From Heloderma charlesbogerti (taxonomy: Eukaryota > Chordata > Lepidosauria > Squamata > Helodermatidae): a stretch of DNA of 64,000 bases. The notes beneath the pieces were generated by a model. That model saw only the letters and a program-made list of their open reading frames with translations. It did no database searches and was not told the DNA's origin. The DNA is taken from positions 620,001-684,000 of the forward strand of contig JANEZZ010001871.1 of NCBI GenBank assembly GCA_026122225.1, written 5' to 3'. Shown piece by piece: positions 58,500 through 64,000 of the stretch; position 1 is the stretch's first letter, and every line of letters starts with the position of its first letter. The translations under genes and the position numbers were made by a program.

Positions 58500-59689
58500 A
58501 TATGTAAGGAATCTGATAATATCTAGTTACAAGCTCAGTACCAGCTTTATTCCACATATGGTGGGAATGCTCTTGCAAAAAGTAACACTTTTACACTCCA
58601 ATCCTGAAAAGTACATCACACTGACAGATGGAAGTTTAGGATTGCCTGTTCAAGGAGACAGAGACTCAAAGAGAGAAAAGGGGAGAATGCAGTGGGTGTG
58701 GCTTTGGATTACATGCATTTTATGGAAAGCAGCAAATAAGAATGTGGTAGGTCTTCCATTTGCAAATAGAATAAACAGCTAACTGGTTGCTAAGCAGGAC
58801 CTACAGATCTGTAAATAAAACAGGTATAGTGTTTATGGTCCCACAGTGGAAGTTGTGAAAGATTGCTTTACATGCTCTATTCCCACTACTTGCCAAGACA
58901 AATTTTCAATCTCCCCCAAAATCATGAGTCACGGCATGTTTAAAACAGAAAATATTTCCGTTTTTAGAATTTAAATGTGTGTTTGTTTTCTATTCTTAAA
59001 GAAGATAATACATATATGAATTTCATATAAAAATAAATAACAGAATACACTACACTACATAATCACAACCCCTTTAAGGTAGTGGTAGTAGTATTTGTTT
59101 TCACTAAGATACAAACAGCCTTGACTAAAACCAGTTAGCTACATACAGCAATTATTAGAACATATCCATAGTTACAACTTAAAAATGAAAGTCATCTACA
59201 CCTAGCTGTATCCATAGCAATATCACAAGAAACTTGGATTGAACATGCATCCGTAGTTGCTAAGCAACTGATTTTATAGGGTTCAAAAGCCAGCTTTCCA
59301 CCCAATATTGATGACTGGGTAATAGAATTGGCATGGCACCCCAGGAGCATATGACATTTATATGAAGGAATGTATAAATTTGATGGCATGTGGTATGCCT
59401 TTCTGGAGTGCATAGACAATGTAATGTTAGAGAATGAAATTAGACAAATGTATAAAATTGGAGCCATCAGGTTAACAACTACCATCTTAAAGCATGATCT
59501 TACATTGTTCAACATCCCCTATTCAAATATTATTGTAATTCACACAAAAACACAGTAGCAAAGAAAAATACATACAGTATGGGGCAGTGATAAAGAGAAG
59601 GCAAGATATTCGTTAAAGTTTTCTAACGATCTGGTCATTTTGTCTATTACATTAGATAAACAGTTTTTTTTTATAAACCCTCTTCCTTG
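58500..59689. other. Intron sequence, no gene seen
   Basis: No recognised gene or repeat. Confidence 0.4.
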
Positions 59690-59846
59690 ATGATATCTAA
59701 CTTGTCATTATCATGCACATAATGTATCTCCCCTTCATGGATCACTGCCTTCTTGTGGCGAAGGGGCTTGCGTAACTCAGTGAAGCCATAAGCTATGCCG
59801 TGCAGGGCCACCCAAGACGGACAGGTCATGGCAGAGTTCTGACAAA

Positions 59847-60719
59847 ATGTGGTCCACTGGAGAAGGAAATGGCAACCCACTCCAGTATTCTTGCCAAGAA
59901 AACCCCATGGAACGTATCACAAGGCTAAAAGAGATGACGCCGGAAGATGAGACCCTCAGGTCGGAAGGTGTCCAATATACTACTGGGGAAGAGCAGAGGG
60001 TATTTCCAAGTAGTGCCAGAAAGAGTGAAGCGGCTGGGCCAAAGCCGAAAGGACAGTCAGCTGTGGATGTGTCTGGCAGTGAAAAGAAAGTCCGATGCTG
60101 TAAAGAACAATATTGTTTAGGAACCTGGAATGTCAGATCAATGAATCAAGGTAAGCTGGAGGTGGTCAAACATGAGATGGCAAGATTGAACATCAACATC
60201 TTGGGAATCAGCGAACTAAAATGGACAAGCATGGACGAATTTAATTCAGGTGACCATTATATCTACTACTGTGGGCAAGAATCCCTTAGAAGAAATGGAG
60301 TAGCACTCATAGTCAACAAAAGGGTGGGAAAAGCAGTACTGGGGTACAATCTTAAAAACGATAGAATGATCTCAATACGAATCCAAGGCAAACCATTCAA
60401 CATCACAGTAATTCAAGTCTATGCCCCAACCACTGATGCCGAAGAAGCTGAGGTTGATCGGTTCTTTGAAGACCTACAACACCTTCTAGAACTAACACCA
60501 ACAAAAGATGTCCTCTTCATCATAGGGGATTGGAATGCTAAAGTAGGAAGTCAAGAAATCACCGGGATAACAGGCAAGTATGGCCTTGGTGTACAAAATG
60601 AAGTAGGACAAAGGCTAATAGAGTTTTTCCAAGAGAACACGTTGATCGTAGCAAACACTCTTTTCCAACAGCACAAGAGGCGACTCTACACATGGACATT
60701 ACCAGATGGTCAATATTGA
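59847..60719 (+). pseudogene. BovB ORF, APE-type endonuclease part, ending at a premature stop
   Basis: Open for 290 codons. The genuine homology begins around the PMERITRL segment and is strong from GTWNVRSMNQGK onward. Endonuclease landmarks, in order: the Asn of TWNVR (about residue 93), the Glu of ISELKW (about 121), VYAPT (about 190) and GDWNAKVG (about 226). This domain nicks target DNA to prime reverse transcription. The frame stops at TGA (60717-60719), where the family has CGA (Arg), a typical CpG-to-TpG decay. The conserved SDH triad follows downstream in the same frame at about 60811-60819 (GADCGSDHERL), so the domain is complete except for that stop. The ATG used here is simply the first available. 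Confidence 0.85.
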
Positions 60720-61562
60720 AATCAGATTTATTATGTCCTTTGCAGCCAAAGATGGAGAAGCTCTATACAGTCAGTCAAAACAAGACCTGGAGCTGACTGT
60801 GGCTCAGATCATGAGCGTCTTGTTGCAAAATTTCGGCTTAAATTGAAGAACGTAGGGAAAACCACTAAACCGTTCAGGTATGACCTAAATCATATTCCTT
60901 ATGAATATACAGTGGAGGTGAGGAATAGATTTAAGGGATTACCTGATAGATAGAGTGCCTGAGGAACTCTGGACGGAGGTCCGTAACATTGTTCAGGAGG
61001 CAGCAACTCAATCCATCCCAAAGAAAAAGAAATGCAAGAAAGCCAAGTGGCTGTCTGATGTGGCTTTACAAGTAGCTGAGGAAAGAAGGGACGCGAAAAG
61101 CAAGGGAGAAAGGGGAAGATATATCCAACTGAATGCAGAGTTCCAAAGAATGGCAAGGAGAGACAAGAAGGCCTTCTTAAATGAACAATGCAAAGAAATT
61201 GAGGAAAACAATAGAATGGGAAAGACTAGAGATCTCTTCAAGAAAATTGGAGATCTCAAGGGAACGGTTTGTGCAAAGACGGGCATGATAAAGGACAAAG
61301 AAGGCAGGGACCTAACAGAAGCAGATGAGATTAAGAAGAGGTAGAAAGAATACACAGAAGAACTATACAGGGAAGATCTGAATGTCCCTGATAGCCATGA
61401 GAGTGAGGTCACTGAACTTGAGCCGGACATCCTAGAGAGTGAAGTCAAGTGGGCCTTAGGAAGCATTACTAACAACAAAGCTAGCGGAGATGACAGCATT
61501 CCAGCTGAGCTATTTAAAATCCTAAAAGATGATGCTGTTAAAGTGCTGCACTCAATATGCAT
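60720..61562 (+). pseudogene. BovB ORF, end of endonuclease and linker to reverse transcriptase, broken
   Basis: Homology continues in the same frame after the stop (RWRSSIQSVKTRPGADC, KPFRYDLN). It then shifts frame by one base near 60937-60945 and continues as PEELWTEVRNIVQEAA and FLNEQCKEIEENNRMGK. A TAG at 61342-61344 replaces the family Trp (TGG) after EIKKR. Reading past it gives EYTEELYREDLN and KWALGSITNNKASGDD, the approach to the reverse transcriptase. Homology ends abruptly at VLHSIC (about 61560). Confidence 0.8.
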
Positions 61563-62403
61563 CACAGGTCAGAATTAAGATTGCCAGGAGAATTATCAAC
61601 AACCTCAGATATGCAGATGATACCACCCTAATGGCAGAAAGTGAAGAGGATCTCAAGAGCCTCTTGTTGAAGGTGAAAGAGGAGAGTGCAAAAGCTGGTT
61701 TGAAACTCAACATTAAAAAAAGAAGATCATGGCATCTGGCCCCATCACTTCCTGGCATATGGAAGGGGAAGAAATGGAAGCAGTGACAGATTTTATTTTC
61801 TTGGGCTCGAAGATCACCGCAGACGGTGACTGCAGCCATGAAATTAAAAGACGCTTGCTCCTTGGGAGGAAAGCTATGGCAAACCTAGACAGCATAGTAA
61901 GAAGCAGAGACATCACCTTGCCGACAAAGGCCCGTCTAATCAAAGCTATGGTTTTCCCAGTAGTAACGTATGGCTGTGAGAGCTGGACTATAAGGAAGGC
62001 TGAGCGCCGAAGAATTGATGCTTTCGAACCGTGGTGCTGGAGAAGACTCTTACAAGTCCCCTGGACTGCAAGGAGGTCAAATCAGTCCATCCTAAAGGAA
62101 ATCAACCCGGAGTGCTCATTGGAAGGACAGATACTGAAGCTGAAGCTCAAATATTTTGGTCACCTAATACGAAGAGAAAACTCCCTGGAAAAGACCCTGA
62201 TGCTGGGAAAGACTGAAAGCAAAAAGAGAAGGGGACGGCAGAGGATGAGATGCCTAGATAGCATCACTGATGCAATGAATATGAACTTGCGCACACTCCG
62301 GGAGAGAGCGCAGGACAGGAAGGCCTGGCGTGCTATGGTCCATGGGGTCACGAAGAGTTGGACACGACTGAACAACAACAACAACAATGTATTATATTTC
62401 TCT
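61563..62403 (+). pseudogene. BovB ORF, C-terminal reverse transcriptase remnant, frameshifted
   Basis: Starts at the deletion junction with IKIARRIINNLRYADDTT. YADD is reverse transcriptase motif C with both catalytic aspartates, but the upstream motifs, including the motif A aspartate, are gone, with about 200 codons missing. A one-base deletion in the A run at 61714-61721 shifts the frame. It then stays open from ATG 61729 through FIFLGSKITADGDCSHEIKR, YGCESWT, RRIDAF, the DNA-binding-like C-terminus RRSNQSILKEI and the terminal AWRAMVHGVTKSWTRLN. Cannot make an active enzyme. Confidence 0.85.
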
Positions 62404-64000
62404 CCTTAAATGACATTTTGTATTTTCACACCGTGTTAAAACCTTTGAAATATTCTTCTTTTCAAGTACAGTGAAACTTACATATTGAGATTTCATCATG
62501 TGCAGGAATAAGCAGCTCTGATTTAAGCTTTCATCGCTTTGACCAAACTGAGCTTAAGGGGATGTCTGCCCAGCTAGAAACTCATGTTTTGCTGCAAACA
62601 GTTCAGCTACACAAAGTGCATTTGAAAGCATTCCCCATCTGAGGAGGAATGATGAGGCAGAGATCACAAGCTGCTCATACTGGCATTGGTGCACATGGAT
62701 TGAACAAGAGCCCCATGTCTACATTTCCCCTTCCATTTTCAATGCCATGTGCTATGTCAGATGTCATTCTGGAAAGCGCCCCTACTTTCAGGAGTAGCTT
62801 TTCAGTTGCTGAAAAGCTGAAAAGTAGGTGCCCCTACTTTTCAGTGGGGTAGCAGTAGAGACAGATTGATCTTGTTCTCGCCAATCTTGCTGGGTTGTTA
62901 AGGTTATGCTCATTCTCCCCTGTTTTCACACAGGTTTGTGACTTTTAAATTTAAAAATCTATACGGAAATTTGTACTTTTTTGCTCATTTTTCCTAATGT
63001 ATTATTCATTGATTTATTTCATTTCTATACTACCCAATAGCTGAAGGTGTCTGGGTGGTTCACAAAAATTAATACATTTTCTCATACTTTCTCAAATCTG
63101 TGCAGTTTGTGCACACTTTTCTCTAATACCCACATTTTTGTGTAGCATTTTCCCAAGACAAGCTGCATTGAAAAGCCTGTAAAAATGTGGATCTCATTAT
63201 GCAACTCTGTCTCGGCTCACTTATACACTCGGGAGTTGCGAATTCGGTAAATCCATAAAAACAACTCAACAGAATGAATCCCCCCACTTTCTAGACAGAA
63301 GTGGCTTCTGGTTCGAAAAGGTGCCTCAAAAGCCTCAGTGCGTGTACATCCCCTTGGTTGCCATCCCAAGTAAATGGAGATTACATGGGTTGGATACTCA
63401 ATGGCTTGCATCTGATGCAGATCCCAGTGGCAGATTTTCACTACTACACACACAACTTGAATTCAAATCCCATATGACCACTTCATGCTGATTTGGCCTG
63501 GAGTGAATCATGTTATGTCTGTCCTTTATTTAGAACTCCTTTGCTGCTTATTTGTGCTTAAGGGCCAAAAGTGTTTGTATCATTTTTACTGAGATCTTCA
63601 GTACATTGAAAAGCTGTTCTGACAAAGAACTCTACTTTGGTTAACAGTGTATATTATCCATTTCGGAATTACAGTTGTTACGAATGTGTGAAACTGCCAT
63701 TACCAGATACCCCCTAAAAGACACTGATCTATGATGACTGATTTTTTTCCAGGGCAGGCAACTGTCTAGCTGTGGCAGCCAAGCTAGGAATTGATAAGCC
63801 CGTCATTGTTTGACTGTTGCCAATAAAGCATTGGCTATCCCTTAACTTCAACAAATGACTGGGCAGGCCTGAGAGAGGTAGAATAATGGCAGTATATTAC
63901 TTTCTTCTGCCAAATGTCTCTTGTTCTCCTATGAGCAGGCTGGAACATCTAAGTGTCGGAAAAGCTTTTCTCTGATGACTCAAAATAAATGGCTTATTTT
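62393..64000. other. Intron sequence; small palindrome and a LINE tail
   Basis: About 62780-62850 holds a nested palindromic patch around 'gcccctacttt'. At 63001-63075, on the minus strand, 'ccacccagacaccttcagct' followed by 'attgggtagtatagaaatga' is a LINE 3' tail (L2/CR1-like). No further ARID5B exon and no other gene. Confidence 0.45.

Larger units (their letters stand above)
59690..62392 (+). mobile_element. BovB (RTE-clade) LINE, near full span but internally deleted
   Basis: The 5' region contains 'ggagaaggaaatggcaaccc' and 'actccagtattcttgcc', well-known BovB sequence. The coding body has endonuclease and reverse-transcriptase remnants and the 3' end is 'gttggacacgactgaacaac' with an (AAC)n tail. 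Total about 2.7 kb against roughly 3.2 kb for a complete element. The difference is largely one internal deletion near 61560 that removes most of the reverse transcriptase. A candidate 7-bp target duplication AATGTAT is at 59721-59727 and 62386-62392, which would put the start at 59728. The sequence just before (59690-59720) may or may not be element, so the 5' limit is uncertain. Same orientation as ARID5B. Confidence 0.9.

Noticed and set aside
61008..61565. 185-codon minus-strand open frame
   Set aside because: Antisense shadow of the BovB coding region.
59847..62403. BovB as an active element
   Set aside because: Two stops, two frameshifts and a deletion of most reverse transcriptase motifs make it inactive.
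56084..64000. A fourth ARID5B exon (expected to begin ITARRQW)
   Set aside because: Looked for the expected residues on the + strand and found none. The next exon must lie beyond the window.

Overview
The window is vertebrate nuclear DNA, almost certainly from a squamate reptile (lizard or snake). The evidence is the repeat community: a BovB (RTE-clade) LINE, a Squam1-type tRNA SINE whose 3' end matches that BovB tail, CR1 and L2-like LINE 3' ends, tRNA-derived SINEs with a CR1-like tail, and many palindromic hAT-like miniature elements. Nothing here is bacterial or organised in operons.

Only one real gene is visible: ARID5B (MRF2), on the + strand. Three internal coding exons lie at 39219-39331, 51059-51260 and 56031-56083. 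Each has consensus AG/GT borders and the reading phases join cleanly. Together they encode a basic, AT-hook-like segment (KGRPRKKK), a variable Lys/Asn-rich linker and the first part of the ARID DNA-binding domain. The exons upstream of 39219 and downstream of 56083 are outside the window or not detectable. About 63.6 of the 64 kb is therefore intronic: at least 39 kb of the upstream intron, an 11.7 kb intron, a 4.8 kb intron, and about 7.9 kb of the next intron.

Layout. 1-10.4 kb: truncated LTR, a SINE split by a palindromic element, CR1-like fragments, a 1.27 kb foldback element made of nested hairpins (about 5262-6527), a LINE 3' end and a 280-bp palindrome. 10.4-26 kb: mostly plain intron with a few SINE and LINE fragments and an inverted repeat pair. 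26-32.5 kb: a palindromic element, a hAT-like relic, a solo LTR with 5-bp target duplications, a Squam1 SINE with 14-bp target duplications, a MIR-like SINE and a small foldback. 32.5-39.2 kb: plain intron with stretches that may be conserved regulatory DNA. 39.2-56.1 kb: the ARID5B exons among MITEs, a SINE pair, a microsatellite and an unassigned antisense ORF (41439-41735). 56.1-64 kb: CR1 terminus, palindromic MITE and a 2.7 kb broken BovB.

Family names for the small DNA elements are inferred from terminal inverted repeats and palindromic structure read by eye. None was checked against a repeat library.
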